Below are positions 1-9,346 of a stretch of DNA of 64,000 nt, in pieces. Source of the DNA: Leptospiraceae bacterium (GTDB lineage: Bacteria > Spirochaetota > Leptospiria > Leptospirales > Leptospiraceae); NCBI GenBank assembly GCA_947458405.1, contig CANGZW010000001.1, positions 37,335-101,334 of the forward strand, read 5' to 3'. Positions within the stretch are counted from its first letter, which is position 1. Each line of letters begins with the position of its first letter. A program made the translations under genes and the position numbers. The notes under the pieces were generated by a model. It was not told where the DNA came from. It ran no database searches and saw only the letters and a program-made list of their open reading frames with translations.

Positions 1-28
1 TATAGAGAATTAAAGAGGAGAAAGAAAA

Positions 29-1939
29 ATGTCTAAAGAAAAAATAATAGGTATAGATTTAGGAACCACAAACTCATGTGTTGCGGTTATGGAAGGTGGG
101 GATTTTGTTGTAATACAAAATTCAGAGGGTGCAAGAACAACTCCTTCAATTGTAGCATTTACCCAAAAAGGGGAAACATTAGTAGGTCAGTTCGCAAAAA
201 ATCAAGCTATCACTAACGCAGTAAATACAGTAAGATCTGCAAAAAGATTTATCGGTAGAAGATTTAATGAGACTGCAGATGAAATACATAAAGTATCTTA
301 CAAAATCGTGCGTTCTGGAAATGATGGAGTAAAAATTGAAACCAGTGCTGGAGAAATGTCTCCACAAGAAATTTCTGCAAAAGTCTTACAAAAGATGAAA
401 CAAACTGCAGAAGATTATCTTGGTACTACAGTTAAAAAAGCTGTTGTTACAGTTCCTGCTTATTTTAATGATGAACAACGTCAGGCGACCAAAGATGCCG
501 GGAGAATTGCTGGTTTAGAAGTAGAAAGAATCATTAATGAACCGACAGCCGCAGCTTTAGCGTATGGTTTTGATAAGAAAAAGCAAAATTGTAAAATTGC
601 AGTGTATGACCTCGGTGGTGGAACATTCGATATATCAATTCTTGAACTGGGTGATGGTGTATTTGAAGTAAAAGCTACTAATGGTGATACACATTTGGGT
701 GGTGATGACTTTGACCAAGTAATTATGGATTGGCTTGTTGAAGAATTCAGAAAACAAACAGGAATTGATATTTCTAAAGATAAAAATACTGTTCAACGAT
801 TAAAAGAAGCTGGAGAGAAAGCAAAAATAGAACTATCTGGAACACAATCTACTCAAATAAACCTTCCCTTTATTACAGCAGATGCTTCTGGTCCAAAGCA
901 CTTAGATATGACTTTAACTAGAGCTAAGTTTGATCAATTGACAAAGTCTTTAGTGGAAAAAACTAGAAACCCTTGTATGAATTGTATTCGAGATGCAGGA
1001 CTTAGCGCAAAAGAAATCGATGAAGTAATCCTAGTCGGTGGTTCAACTAGAATTCCTGCTGTTCAGGACTTAGTAAGAGAACTATTCGGAAAAGAGCCAA
1101 ATAAGTCTGTAAATCCAGATGAAGTAGTTGCCGCAGGTGCTGCTATTCAGGGTGGAGTATTGGCAGGCGAAGTTACAGATGTTCTATTATTAGATGTAAC
1201 ACCTCTCTCGCTTGGAATTGAAACATTGGGTGGAGTTATGACAAAGTTAATTGATCGTAATACTACAATCCCAACCAGAAAATCTCAAGTGTTTAGTACC
1301 GCTGCGGACAGCCAAACAGCTGTTAGTGTTCACGTACTACAGGGAGAAAGAGAATTAGCTAGAGATAACAGAACTCTCGGAAGATTTGACTTAGTTGGAA
1401 TCCCATCTGCTCCTAAGGGCGTACCACAAATTGAAGTAACTTTTGATATTGATGCCAATGGAATTGTTCACGTATCAGCTCGAGATCTAGGAACTGGTAA
1501 AGAGCAAAAAATACGTATTGAATCCGCATCTGGTTTATCAGAAGAAGAAATTCAAAAAATGGTAAAAGAAGCTGAAGTGAATGCCGCGGCTGATAAAAAA
1601 GCACGTGAATTGGTAGAAGAAAAAAATGAGTTAGAAGGTTTAACTTATACTCTAGAAAAAACAATTCAAGAGGCACAAGATAAACTTCCAGCTAACGAAA
1701 AACAACTTGCTGAGGATGAAATTAAACGAGCACGCGAAGCTGTAGGTAGTGATGATATCAACAGAATTCGTTCGTCAAAGGAATCCCTTCAGCAATTTGT
1801 CCAAAAATTAGGTGCTTCTATGGGTGGTAATCCCGGTGCTGGCCCTGATGTAGACCCACAGCAAAACAATTCCACTCCAAAGGATGATGGAAAGGTTGTT
1901 GATGCGGACTATACTGTAGTGGATGATGATAAAAAATAA
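29..1939 (+). CDS. dnaK: Chaperone DnaK (Hsp70)
   Basis: ATP-dependent cytosolic chaperone that works with DnaJ and GrpE. The 636-residue length is normal for bacterial DnaK. The N-terminal actin-like ATPase domain (about residues 1-385) carries the phosphate loops GIDLGTTNS and DLGGGTFD and the adenosine motif VGGSTRIP. The substrate-binding domain follows the linker [13 protein letters not shown], then a helical lid. The tail is acidic and ends [14 protein letters not shown], like the usual C-terminal motif. A strong Shine-Dalgarno (AAGAGGAG, 13-20) precedes the ATG. Only 28 bases lie upstream, so any grpE/hrcA neighbour is outside the window. A long hairpin follows the stop, so dnaJ probably has its own promoter or is reached by read-through. 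Confidence 0.99.
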   Translation: MSKEKIIGIDLGTTNSCVAVMEGGDFVVIQNSEGARTTPSIVAFTQKGETLVGQFAKNQAITNAVNTVRSAKRFIGRRFNETADEIHKVSYKIVRSGNDGVKIETSAGEMSPQEISAKVLQKMKQTAEDYLGTTVKKAVVTVPAYFNDEQRQATKDAGRIAGLEVERIINEPTAAALAYGFDKKKQNCKIAVYDLGGGTFDISILELGDGVFEVKATNGDTHLGGDDFDQVIMDWLVEEFRKQTGIDISKDKNTVQRLKEAGEKAKIELSGTQSTQINLPFITADASGPKHLDMTLTRAKFDQLTKSLVEKTRNPCMNCIRDAGLSAKEIDEVILVGGSTRIPAVQDLVRELFGKEPNKSVNPDEVVAAGAAIQGGVLAGEVTDVLLLDVTPLSLGIETLGGVMTKLIDRNTTIPTRKSQVFSTAADSQTAVSVHVLQGERELARDNRTLGRFDLVGIPSAPKGVPQIEVTFDIDANGIVHVSARDLGTGKEQKIRIESASGLSEEEIQKMVKEAEVNAAADKKARELVEEKNELEGLTYTLEKTIQEAQDKLPANEKQLAEDEIKRAREAVGSDDINRIRSSKESLQQFVQKLGASMGGNPGAGPDVDPQQNNSTPKDDGKVVDADYTVVDDDKK

Positions 1940-1998
1940 CACTATCATCTAAAAAGATTATGAGATTTTAGAAATATATTTCTAGGTCTCATTAAACC

Positions 1999-2057
1999 TC
2001 TAGACTTATAAAATTACTTTTAAATAAATAATTTTATAAGTCTAGATGCATTTTTTT
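1999..2057 (+). terminator. Long hairpin terminator between dnaK and dnaJ
   Basis: A perfect 18-bp inverted repeat (arms 1999-2016 and 2029-2046) with a 12-base loop is followed by TGCA and seven T residues. This is a very stable intrinsic terminator or mRNA-end stabiliser just after dnaK. A second, imperfect stem (about 1962-1990) lies directly before it. It would set dnaK transcript levels above dnaJ. Confidence 0.85.
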
Positions 2058-2104
2058 ATATTAACTCGTTATAAAAATAATTTATAAATAGAAAGTAGGG
2101 ATTT

Positions 2105-3214
2105 ATGAGCGAACAAAGCTATTATGAAATATTGGGTGTTTCGAAAACAGCCAATGATGATGAAATCAAAAAAGCATATCGCCAACTTGCCATTAAGTAT
2201 CACCCTGATAAAAATAAGGGAAATAAAGAAGCTGAAGAAAAGTTTAAAGAAGCTACCGAAGCTTATGAAGTGCTAAAGGATCCCTCCAAACGCAGAGCTT
2301 ATGATCAATTTGGAAAAGCAGGTGTAAATGCAGGTGGGGGAGGTTCGCAATACGGACAGACTGTTTATACAGATTTTTCAGAGATATTTGGAGATTTCGG
2401 AGGTGGAATTTTTGAAAGTTTCTTTGGAGGTCGCAGTGGTGGAAACCGTAATGGTCCAAGAAAAGGGAATGATCTCAAATATAATCTAGATATTACACTA
2501 GAGGATGCCGCAATGGGAAGAGAATCCAAAGTGGATATTCCTCGGGCAGAAACATGTGTTGATTGTAATGGAAGTGGAGCTCAAAAGGGAAGTTCTCCTG
2601 TAAAATGTCCAGATTGTGCAGGAACAGGACAGGTTCGTCATACACAAGGATTTTTTTCTGTTACTTCAACCTGTAGTAGATGCAGTGGTCGTGGTGCAGT
2701 TATCTCTAACCCTTGTAAAACATGTGCCGGACAGGGGTTGGTTGAAAAGAGAAGAACGATATATATAAAAATACCTCCTGGAGTTGAATCTGGTAGTCGT
2801 ATAAAAATCACTGGAGAGGGAGAAGCTGGACCAAATGGCGGACCTCATGGTGATCTTTATGTTGTAACACATATTAAAAAACACCAGATATTTGAAAGAC
2901 AAGGTAATGATCTTATTATCAGTAAGACAATTCCATTTACAATGGCAATCTTAGGTGGAGAAATCGAAGTTCCAACAATTGAGGGAAAAAGTATTTCCAT
3001 GAGAATACCGGAAGGTACTGAATCTGGGCAAGTTTTTCGTTTAAAGGGAAATGGAATACCTTATCTCGGCTCCTATGGAAAAGGGGATCAGCATGTTATC
3101 ATAAAACTTGAAATTCCCAAAAAAATCACTAAAAAACAAAAAGAATTACTTGAGGAGTTTGTAAAAGAATCAGGTGAATCTGGTGGATTTTTTAAAGGTA
3201 AGATATTTAAGTAA
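2105..3214 (+). CDS. dnaJ: Chaperone DnaJ (Hsp40, type I)
   Basis: Co-chaperone that stimulates DnaK ATP hydrolysis and delivers unfolded substrates. The J domain (residues 1-70) has the catalytic HPD at 33-35. A Gly/Phe-rich linker follows. Four zinc-binding CxxCxGxG repeats ([32 protein letters not shown]) form the cysteine-rich domain, and the C-terminal beta-sandwich substrate domains run to residue 369. Length and architecture are those of full type I DnaJ. A purine-rich ribosome site (GTAGGG) precedes the ATG. An oxidoreductase gene starts 34 bases downstream on the same strand. Confidence 0.98.
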   Translation: MSEQSYYEILGVSKTANDDEIKKAYRQLAIKYHPDKNKGNKEAEEKFKEATEAYEVLKDPSKRRAYDQFGKAGVNAGGGGSQYGQTVYTDFSEIFGDFGGGIFESFFGGRSGGNRNGPRKGNDLKYNLDITLEDAAMGRESKVDIPRAETCVDCNGSGAQKGSSPVKCPDCAGTGQVRHTQGFFSVTSTCSRCSGRGAVISNPCKTCAGQGLVEKRRTIYIKIPPGVESGSRIKITGEGEAGPNGGPHGDLYVVTHIKKHQIFERQGNDLIISKTIPFTMAILGGEIEVPTIEGKSISMRIPEGTESGQVFRLKGNGIPYLGSYGKGDQHVIIKLEIPKKITKKQKELLEEFVKESGESGGFFKGKIFK

Positions 3215-3248
3215 TGTTCAATAAAAAATTAATAAAAGGGAAACCCAA

Positions 3249-4208
3249 ATGGGAGAAAAGATAAATCTAGGTATAATAGGCGTGGGCCACATGGGTCAGT
3301 ATCACGTGAATGTTGCAAGACAACTTTCAGAAGCTAAACTAGTAGGGATATATGACGCGGATCCTGAAAGAGGCAAAGTAATTGCTGAAAAATATGAAAC
3401 TAGGTTTTTTCATGGGATTAATGATTTATTAAAAGAAGTAGATGCGGTTGTTATAGCGGCCCCTACCTTTTTACATCATCAAATTTCTAAAGAAGCATTA
3501 CAGGCAGGTAAACATGTTTTGGTGGAAAAGCCAATAGCTGAAAGTGTAGAGCAAGCGAAAGAGTTAGTATCACTTAGTCAAAAAAATAATTTAATACTAC
3601 AAGTAGGTCATGTTGAAAGATTTAATGGTGCAATACTTGAACTGGGAAAGATTGTAGAATCTCCTATGTTAGTTGAATCAAGACGATTAGCTCCCTTTAA
3701 TACCAGAATTCGGGATGTAGGTGTAGTGCTAGATATGATGATTCATGATATAGATATAGTATTAAACCTAGTTAAATCTGACGTAATTGGATTGAGTGCA
3801 ATGGGTGCGAAAATTGTATCTAATCATGAAGATATTGCATCTGTAATACTTAAGTTTAAAAATGGTTGTATTGCTTCTATAAACGCATCAAGAAATACTC
3901 AATCTAAAATTAGAACCCTCAATATTACAGATAAAAATGCTTACATACAGTTAGATTTCACTGATCAAGAGATAGAGTTACATAGACAGGCAACTTCTAA
4001 TACTCAAATGTCTTCAAATGAAATAAGATATAGGCAAGAATCAATTGTAGAGAAAATTTTTGTTCATAAAGATAATCCATTAAAACAAGAGCATGAACAT
4101 TTTATAAATTGTATCTTAGGAAAAGCCCAACCTCATGTAGAAGGAGAAACTGATATAAAAACTCTCGAAATAGCGCACACAATTTTAGAGCAAATATCTA
4201 AGGGTTGA
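3249..4208 (+). CDS. Gfo/Idh/MocA-family NAD(P)-dependent oxidoreductase, possibly UDP-GlcNAc 3-dehydrogenase (GnnA-like)
   Basis: A 319-residue protein with an N-terminal Rossmann fold (GIIGVGHMGQYH, residues about 8-19) and the EKP motif (LVEKPIAE) that carries the family's catalytic lysine. The stretch QVGHVERFN and the later MIHDIDIVL match the sugar-dehydrogenase branch. Leptospiral lipid A uses a 2,3-diamino sugar made by GnnA/GnnB, and GnnA belongs to this family with this length, so GnnA is a reasonable candidate. That is inference: no gnnB or lpxA lies nearby. The gene follows dnaJ closely and is separated by one base from the YqgE gene, so the three may be co-transcribed. Confidence 0.85.
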   Translation: MGEKINLGIIGVGHMGQYHVNVARQLSEAKLVGIYDADPERGKVIAEKYETRFFHGINDLLKEVDAVVIAAPTFLHHQISKEALQAGKHVLVEKPIAESVEQAKELVSLSQKNNLILQVGHVERFNGAILELGKIVESPMLVESRRLAPFNTRIRDVGVVLDMMIHDIDIVLNLVKSDVIGLSAMGAKIVSNHEDIASVILKFKNGCIASINASRNTQSKIRTLNITDKNAYIQLDFTDQEIELHRQATSNTQMSSNEIRYRQESIVEKIFVHKDNPLKQEHEHFINCILGKAQPHVEGETDIKTLEIAHTILEQISKG

Positions 4209-4209
4209 T

Positions 4210-4770
4210 ATGAGCTCTGAAAATACTTCTAGCAGAGGGCAGATTCTAATTTCAAATTCTACAATTATATCAGATGAGTTTAATAAAACTGTAGTTTTTA
4301 TGGTTGAGCATGATACCTCGGGAGCCTTTGGTTTAGTTATAAATAAAAAATCAGATTATTCCCTCAGTGAAGTAGTTATAGGTCTACCTGAAAATATTTC
4401 CCAGAATATTCCAATGTATTGGGGAGGACCCGTAGATCATGGTTTTATAAGTATATTACATAATGATAATAGTTTTAAAGACCCCGGATTACTTGTAATA
4501 CCCGGTGTATATTTAAGTAGAAGTTATGAATTGTTAGTTTCATTATTACAAACAGATAAGGTTCAATATAAAGTTTTTCATGGTTATTCAGGCTGGGGAT
4601 CAGGTCAATTAGAAGGTGAATTTGAAAGAAAGTCTTGGGTTTTACATAAGGTGAATGACAGGTTTATTTTGGATAAGGACGAAGAAGAAGCCTGGAGAGA
4701 TGCATTAAAGAGTAAAGGAGGAATTTACAAATATTTTGCGGATCATACTAAGGATCCACTTCTAAACTAA
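4210..4770 (+). CDS. YqgE/AlgH family protein (DUF179)
   Basis: A 186-residue protein of the YqgE/AlgH family. The diagnostic opening is RGQILISNSTIISDEFNKTV, then VVFMVEHDTSGAFGLVINK, and in the middle YWGGPVDHGFISILH. The C-terminal part has the family's GYSGWGSGQLEGE motif. The biochemical function of the family is unknown; AlgH has been linked to alginate regulation in Pseudomonas. The ATG starts one base after the stop of the oxidoreductase, implying translational coupling. The stop lies only six bases before the 3' end of a tRNA gene on the opposite strand. Confidence 0.93.
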   Translation: MSSENTSSRGQILISNSTIISDEFNKTVVFMVEHDTSGAFGLVINKKSDYSLSEVVIGLPENISQNIPMYWGGPVDHGFISILHNDNSFKDPGLLVIPGVYLSRSYELLVSLLQTDKVQYKVFHGYSGWGSGQLEGEFERKSWVLHKVNDRFILDKDEEEAWRDALKSKGGIYKYFADHTKDPLLN

Positions 4771-4776
4771 TAGGGA

Positions 4777-4860
4777 TTGGGCAGGGGAGGATTTGAACCT
4801 CCGAAGGCGAAGCCGGCAGATTTACAGTCTGATCTCGTTGACCACTTGAGTACCTACCCA
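4777..4860 (-). tRNA. tRNA-Tyr (GTA)
   Basis: On the minus strand the gene reads from TGGGTAG at 4860 to the pairing CTGCCCA plus discriminator A at 4777. It folds as a class II tRNA with a long variable arm, as expected for bacterial tRNA-Tyr. The anticodon loop CTGTAAA gives anticodon GTA, and the T arm contains GGTTCAAATCC. CCA is not encoded. The outermost pair of the anticodon stem looks like a T-C mismatch. Confidence 0.95.
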
Positions 4861-4868
4861 GTAAGTAC

Positions 4869-4940
4869 AGCTGCCTAAGGGACTTGAACCCCCAACCGGC
4901 TGATTACAAATCAGCTGCTCTACCATTGAGCTAAGGCAGC
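4869..4940 (-). tRNA. tRNA-Thr (TGT)
   Basis: The minus-strand cloverleaf has acceptor arms GCTGCCT and AGGCAGC, a D arm AGCTCAATGGTAGAGC, and anticodon loop TTTGTAA giving anticodon TGT. The T arm is GGGGGTTCAAGTCCC. CCA is not encoded. It lies eight bases upstream of tRNA-Tyr on the same strand, so the two are probably one transcript. Confidence 0.95.
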
Positions 4941-4948
4941 AATTGTTA

Positions 4949-4979
4949 ACCATAATTCAATTACTAATATAGAAGTCAA
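4949..4979 (-). promoter_or_regulatory. Candidate promoter for the tRNA-Thr/tRNA-Tyr pair
   Basis: On the minus strand a -35-like TTGACT (4974-4979) is followed after 19 bases by TATGGT (4949-4954), nine bases before the tRNA-Thr 5' end. The spacing is slightly long and the -10 is imperfect, so this is only a candidate. Confidence 0.35.
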
Positions 4980-5070
4980 ATAAAATCCATGGAAGAATCT
5001 TTGAATTTTTATCTTATAATCTGAGTTTTTATGGATTTTTTTTGGGCAAAAAATAATCTCATTATCAGAT

Positions 5071-5454
5071 ATGAACTTGTATATTATTAATATTGGAATG
5101 ACCATTTCTATCATTTGTTTTTACTTGGGGTATTCACAAAGAATTAGAAATAATAAACTACATCGAATTATAAATACAATTGGAATAAGTTCCAATTTGA
5201 TAGCGGCTATCTTTTTGTTAACCGGTAAATACTTATTAGGTGGTATAGAAACTATGGGTATTGTTCCAATTGTTCCGGATTGGGCTGTACATGTGCATAG
5301 GTTCTTTGCGGCTATTAGTTTGGTGTTAATGTTAACAATGGGATTTACTGGTTATAAACGTAAAATAGAAATTCATAAAAAATTATATCTTATATTTTTA
5401 ATATTATATTCAATTATATATATTTCAGGATTATTAATTTTTCAAAATGCATAA
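5071..5454 (+). CDS. Small polytopic membrane protein of unknown function
   Basis: A 127-residue protein with four predicted hydrophobic helices (about residues 3-22, 38-56, 73-92 and 102-124). The central part has [14 protein letters not shown] and the fourth helix follows HKKLYLIF. Histidine-bearing helices of this layout resemble small DUF420-type or haem-associated membrane proteins, but I do not recognise the family with confidence. The ribosome site is weak. The gene ends 14 bases before the transketolase subunit, so the two are probably co-transcribed although no functional link is evident. Confidence 0.7.
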   Translation: MNLYIINIGMTISIICFYLGYSQRIRNNKLHRIINTIGISSNLIAAIFLLTGKYLLGGIETMGIVPIVPDWAVHVHRFFAAISLVLMLTMGFTGYKRKIEIHKKLYLIFLILYSIIYISGLLIFQNA

Positions 5455-5468
5455 ACTTTGGAGTTAAA

Positions 5469-6284
5469 ATGAAAATTGAGGAACTAAAAGAAAAAGCGAA
5501 ACAAATTCGTATAGAAGTTATTAAAATGGTAAATGCCGCCAATTCGGGACATCCGGGAGGACCTCTTGGTTTGGCTGATATATATGCGGCTTTGTATTTT
5601 CAGATTCTTAATCATGATCCTAAAAATCCTGAAAAAGTAGATCGGGATAGACTTATACTCTCTAATGGACATGTCTGTGCAGTTCGTTATGCGTCAATGG
5701 CATTATCAGGATACTTTGAAGTTTCTGAATTGGCAACTTTTAGAAGATTAGGTAGTAGATTACAGGGACATCCTTCTACGAGATATTTGAGTGGAATTGA
5801 GAGTTCATCTGGCTCTTTAGGACAGGGATTGTCGATAGCTGTTGGATTGTCTTTAGGGGCAAAACACCAAAAACAGTCTCACAAAATTTATGCATGTATT
5901 TCAGATGGAGAATGTGGTGAAGGTATGACATGGGAAGCCGCTCAGTCTGCTGTACATTATAAACTTGATAATTTAATAGCATTTATGGATAGAAATTTTA
6001 TTCAAATAGACGGTAATACAGAACAAATTATGAGGCTTGAACCACTTGGTGAAAAATTCAGAACATTTGGTTGGAATGTAATTGAAGAAGATGGTCATAA
6101 TATGGAAGGTATAATTAAGGCATTTGAAAATGCTAAGAAGAATACTGGAAGTCCTACCTTAATTGTATTTCGTACTACATTAGGCAAGGGAGTATCTTTC
6201 ATGGAAAATAAACCTGAATGGCATGGATCTCCTCCAAACAAAGAACAAGCTGAGAAGGCAATTGCTGAGCTTATAGCTGGATAA
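5469..6284 (+). CDS. Transketolase, N-terminal (thiamine-diphosphate-binding) subunit
   Basis: A 271-residue protein equal to the first half of a transketolase. It has the substrate and cofactor motifs [25 protein letters not shown] and the ThDP-Mg motif starting SDGECGEG and ending DRN. The pyrimidine-binding C-terminal half is missing. The protein ends naturally with a stop codon, and no C-terminal partner is encoded downstream or anywhere in this window. Split transketolases with separate subunits are known in archaea and some bacteria, so the partner is probably encoded elsewhere. The enzyme works in the non-oxidative pentose phosphate pathway. A GGAG ribosome site precedes the ATG. Confidence 0.93.
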   Translation: MKIEELKEKAKQIRIEVIKMVNAANSGHPGGPLGLADIYAALYFQILNHDPKNPEKVDRDRLILSNGHVCAVRYASMALSGYFEVSELATFRRLGSRLQGHPSTRYLSGIESSSGSLGQGLSIAVGLSLGAKHQKQSHKIYACISDGECGEGMTWEAAQSAVHYKLDNLIAFMDRNFIQIDGNTEQIMRLEPLGEKFRTFGWNVIEEDGHNMEGIIKAFENAKKNTGSPTLIVFRTTLGKGVSFMENKPEWHGSPPNKEQAEKAIAELIAG

Positions 6285-6311
6285 AAAGAGTCCCGGGCTA
6301 TTCACCCGGGA
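6283..6311 (-). terminator. Intrinsic terminator for the aldo/keto reductase gene
   Basis: A perfect 7-bp GC-rich stem (TCCCGGG at 6291-6297, CCCGGGA at 6305-6311) has a 7-base loop. On the minus strand it is followed by CTCTTTTTAT, a U-tract at the complement of 6283-6287. It therefore fits termination of the minus-strand gene. It overlaps the transketolase stop codon and could also slow plus-strand transcription, though that side lacks a U-tract. Confidence 0.8.
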
Positions 6312-6349
6312 AAGAAAGATTAGAAAGTTAGGCTGTAAAAATGACGTTT

Positions 6350-7366
6350 TTATCCCATTGGATAGGGAATTGCTTTTGATACTTCATCAATCCTTAGTAG
6401 AGTATCATTTGTTAATGTAATACTATTTGCTTTAATTAATTCTGAAAACTGTTCTACTGTATTTGCACCAATTAATGTTGATGCGGTAAATTCGTTTTGT
6501 TTGCTCCATGCGATAGAAAGAGTTGCACAAGATAATCCTACTTCTTTTGCTATTTTAATATATTCTTCTGTTGCACGTAACGTTTGATCATTTAAATATC
6601 TACTCGATTGTTTTTTTTGTCTTTCAGCAAGTTTTGCATATCTACTAAATCTTGCATTTTCGGGAATATTATTTCCGTTGTATTTTCCAGACAAAATCCC
6701 TCCAGCCAGTGGTGAGTAAGCAATTAAACTAATAAATTCTCTCTTACAAATTTCACTTAGTGAATCCTCAAATCTTCTATTTAACATACTATAATTGTTT
6801 TGAATTGACTCAAATCTTACTAATCTGTTCTTATCTGAAGACCATAAACTTTTCATTAAGCCCCATGGAGTTTCGTTGCTACATCCCACATATCTTACCT
6901 TTCCACTCTGAACAAGCTCTGAAAGGGTAAATAATATTTCTTCGTAATACATTTCAGGGTCAGGCCAATGAACTTGATATAAATCAATGTAATCAGTTTT
7001 CAAGCGCTTTAGACTTCCATCTATTGCAAGCATAATATTATGTTTATCTAATGCTGTTTTTCCTGACCTTATCGGAGGACTAAACCAACCATGTCCCGGA
7101 CCCGCAACCTTTGTTGCTATAATTAGTGAACTTCTATTTTTAGTTTGTATCCATTTTCCTAGAATTTCTTCAGTTCGATGAACATAACTTGCGTCAGGTG
7201 GGACAGGGTAAACTTCCGCAGTGTCATAGAAATCAATTCCTGAATCATAAGCCTCTTCTAAAATTAAATTAGCAACACTCTCTTCGCAAGAAGATCCAAA
7301 AGTCATTGTACCTAATCCAATTTCAGAAACTACTATTCCAGATTTTCCAATTCTCCTCTTTTTCAC
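6350..7366 (-). CDS. Aldo/keto reductase (Tas-like)
   Basis: An NAD(P)H-dependent reductase of 338 residues with the TIM-barrel aldo/keto reductase fold. The catalytic tetrad is visible as the Asp and Tyr of FYDTAEVYP, the Lys of IIATKVAG and the His of YQVHWPD. The opening RRIGKSGIVVSEIGLGTMTFG and the insert around KWI resemble E. coli Tas. The start is GTG at 7364-7366, preceded by GGGAC; no better ATG is in frame. The substrate is unknown. The gene appears monocistronic and ends at a clear terminator. Confidence 0.93.
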   Translation of the reverse strand: MKKRRIGKSGIVVSEIGLGTMTFGSSCEESVANLILEEAYDSGIDFYDTAEVYPVPPDASYVHRTEEILGKWIQTKNRSSLIIATKVAGPGHGWFSPPIRSGKTALDKHNIMLAIDGSLKRLKTDYIDLYQVHWPDPEMYYEEILFTLSELVQSGKVRYVGCSNETPWGLMKSLWSSDKNRLVRFESIQNNYSMLNRRFEDSLSEICKREFISLIAYSPLAGGILSGKYNGNNIPENARFSRYAKLAERQKKQSSRYLNDQTLRATEEYIKIAKEVGLSCATLSIAWSKQNEFTASTLIGANTVEQFSELIKANSITLTNDTLLRIDEVSKAIPYPMG

Positions 7367-7437
7367 TTTTGTCCCAATAAAATTGTTATGTCTCTAATAT
7401 AATCATTAATATTTTTTTGTAAACAAAAATATTTTTT

Positions 7438-7911
7438 TTACATAAGATAATTTTTGTTACGAATTTTCTTAAAAAATCTACTAAAGATAAGTGCTACGGA
7501 GTTGTCAGGAATATAATTAATTTCAGGAAAATGGTTGGATTTCAGTAAAAATTCTAAGGAAAACGAAGAGATTCCTGGTATCTTATGTTGTTCGGCAAAA
7601 TAAGTTACTGATTCAATTCTGGATTGAATGATTGCCCCTGTGCACATACTGCATGGTTCTAGAGCAGTCAATAGATGACATTTATCGAGGTATTTATTTT
7701 TTAATTTTTCTTGAGTATTTTGAATACAAAGTAACTCGCTGTGATACGAAGTAAACTGAGTGAATTCAACATTATTGATACTCTGTTCTAAAGTTTCCCA
7801 GTTTGAATTGTAAATTTGTGTATAAGAGGGGATCTCTTCAGGATTTAATTCTATTCTAAGATAGAATTGATTTAAAAATTTTTCAACAACTTCTTGGGGG
7901 GGAATATACAG
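7438..7911 (-). CDS. TadA-like cytidine/adenosine deaminase with unusual or broken 5' end
   Basis: The frame encodes the zinc-dependent deaminase signature: HSE (His zinc ligand and catalytic Glu) followed 32 residues later by PCSMCTGAI, the two Cys ligands. An automatic call from TTG at 7671 gives only 77 residues and loses the HSE motif. The frame stays open upstream to a TAA just before 7917, with no ATG, GTG or TTG before the motif. The best start by ribosome-site spacing is CTG at 7909-7911, eight bases after AAGAGG, giving 157 residues, the normal TadA length. Alternatives are an ATT start or an indel in the seven-C run at 7896-7902. The YHSE context differs from the AHAE of tRNA deaminases, so this may be a TadA-like paralogue. 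Confidence 0.75.
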   Translation of the reverse strand: MYIPPQEVVEKFLNQFYLRIELNPEEIPSYTQIYNSNWETLEQSINNVEFTQFTSYHSELLCIQNTQEKLKNKYLDKCHLLTALEPCSMCTGAIIQSRIESVTYFAEQHKIPGISSFSLEFLLKSNHFPEINYIPDNSVALIFSRFFKKIRNKNYLM

Positions 7912-8111
7912 AGCGAAAACCTCTTATAATCAATTATTTTAGATAAAATTAAAAAGAATATTTTAAAATATGATTAAATTATGAAATTTTTTTAGATACC
8001 TTCTTCGAAAAATTAGAAAGTGTACTACCTAAATCAATCTAAATATAACTAAATTTAATAATATCCTAGTATAAATTAAAATATTTTTTGAAAAAGCAAT
8101 AAATATTTATC

Positions 8112-8132
8112 GACATTAAATAGTTAAATGTC
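8112..8132. promoter_or_regulatory. Candidate operator (inverted repeat) upstream of pirin-marR
   Basis: An imperfect palindrome with 6-bp arms GACATT and AATGTC and a 9-base centre lies 23 bases before the pirin ATG. MarR proteins often bind such palindromes near their own operon. No binding evidence exists and the sequence is AT-rich, so this is tentative. Confidence 0.3.
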
Positions 8133-8155
8133 TAATTGATTTGTAGGGGAAAAAT

Positions 8156-8857
8156 ATGCAGATAATTAGAGCAAACACCAGAGGAAATGCTAATTTTGGA
8201 TGGTTAGATTCTTATCATAGTTTTAGCTTTGGGCATTATTTTAATCCAAATAGAATGGGATTTGGTAAATTACGTGTTTTTAATGATGACACGGTTCAAG
8301 CTAAAATGGGCTTCGGAACTCATCCACACGATAATATGGAAATAATTACAATTCCAACGAGAGGGATTATAAAACATAAAGATAGTATGGGAACAATCGG
8401 AGAAATTTTACCTTGGGAAGTCCAGGTAATGTCAGCAGGAACAGGTATTACTCATTCAGAATTTAATCCTTCTGCTACTGAAGATTTACATTTTTTTCAA
8501 ATATGGATACTACCTGAAAAAAGAAATATTAAACCAAGGTATGATCAGAAAAATTTTAAGAATTTATTTCAAAAAAATGAATTTATTCAGCTTGTTGGAA
8601 ACGAAGAAACAGATGAACATTTAAGTATAAATCAAAATGCTTTTATTTCAAGAGCAATTGTTGACAAGGAAAAAGAATTTGTATATAATTCAAAAAACTC
8701 AGAATCTGCTATATTTATATTTTTGATAGAAGGTAAAATTCAAAATGAAGATAATGTTTTAAAAAAAAGAGATTCACTTGGAATCATTAATTCAAGAAAA
8801 AATTTATTTACTACTCTTGAAGATTCTGATGTATTAGTTATTGAAGTTCCGAGTTAA
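8156..8857 (+). CDS. Pirin family bicupin protein
   Basis: A 233-residue pirin/YhhW-type protein. The N-terminal cupin has the signature ANFGWLDSYHSFSFGHYF and the metal ligands His56, His58 (HPHDNME) and a later His in GITHSEFNP. The C-terminal cupin is shorter and divergent. Family members include quercetin dioxygenases and redox-sensing nuclear proteins; the role here is unknown. A strong ribosome site (AGGGGA) precedes the ATG. It is followed after 30 bases by a MarR regulator, suggesting a redox- or phenolic-responsive operon. The upstream 244 bases (7912-8155) are extremely AT-rich and hold no gene. Confidence 0.93.
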   Translation: MQIIRANTRGNANFGWLDSYHSFSFGHYFNPNRMGFGKLRVFNDDTVQAKMGFGTHPHDNMEIITIPTRGIIKHKDSMGTIGEILPWEVQVMSAGTGITHSEFNPSATEDLHFFQIWILPEKRNIKPRYDQKNFKNLFQKNEFIQLVGNEETDEHLSINQNAFISRAIVDKEKEFVYNSKNSESAIFIFLIEGKIQNEDNVLKKRDSLGIINSRKNLFTTLEDSDVLVIEVPS

Positions 8858-8887
8858 GTAATACACAAAAATTTATGGAGATATGAA

Positions 8888-9346
8888 ATGGGAACAAAAT
8901 ATAAAGGAAATGATTCAGAAGTACTATCACTAAACTCATATATATCTCTTTTAAGGGCAAGTGATACCATTGCAAGTCAGGTTGGAAATTTATTAAATAA
9001 AAATAAACTAACAATTAGTCAATTTGGAATTTTAGAGTCCCTTTATTATCTCGGTCCAATGTGTCAGAAGCAACTAGGAAGTAAAATATTAAAATCAACT
9101 GCAAATATTACCACAGTTATAGATAATTTAGAAAAAAGAAATTTTGTTATTCGAGTAAGACAAAAAGATGATCGTCGCTTTATTACTGTTAATTTAACTG
9201 AAAAAGGAAGTGAATATGTTTCTAAAATTATGCCCTTGCACTTAGCTGAAATATTCAAGAGAATGGAAATTTTAACAATAGATGAGAGAAAAAATTTATA
9301 TACATTGTGTAAAAAGTTAGGGATGGGTGAATGCAAAACTAATTAA
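8888..9346 (+). CDS. MarR family transcriptional regulator
   Basis: A 152-residue winged-helix regulator. It has the family core LTISQFGILESLYYLGP, the recognition helix region STANITTVIDNLEKRNFV, and the wing RQKDDRRFITVNLTEKG. MarR dimers bind palindromic operators and respond to phenolic or oxidising ligands. It is in one run with the pirin gene and probably controls it. A GGAG ribosome site lies eight bases before the ATG. The 3' end overlaps the convergent lipoprotein gene by eight bases. Confidence 0.93.
   Translation: MGTKYKGNDSEVLSLNSYISLLRASDTIASQVGNLLNKNKLTISQFGILESLYYLGPMCQKQLGSKILKSTANITTVIDNLEKRNFVIRVRQKDDRRFITVNLTEKGSEYVSKIMPLHLAEIFKRMEILTIDERKNLYTLCKKLGMGECKTN

Noticed and set aside
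5030..5062. T-run and A-run pair around GGGC
   Set aside because: The stem would consist of A-T pairs only, with a tiny loop; it is not a credible terminator.
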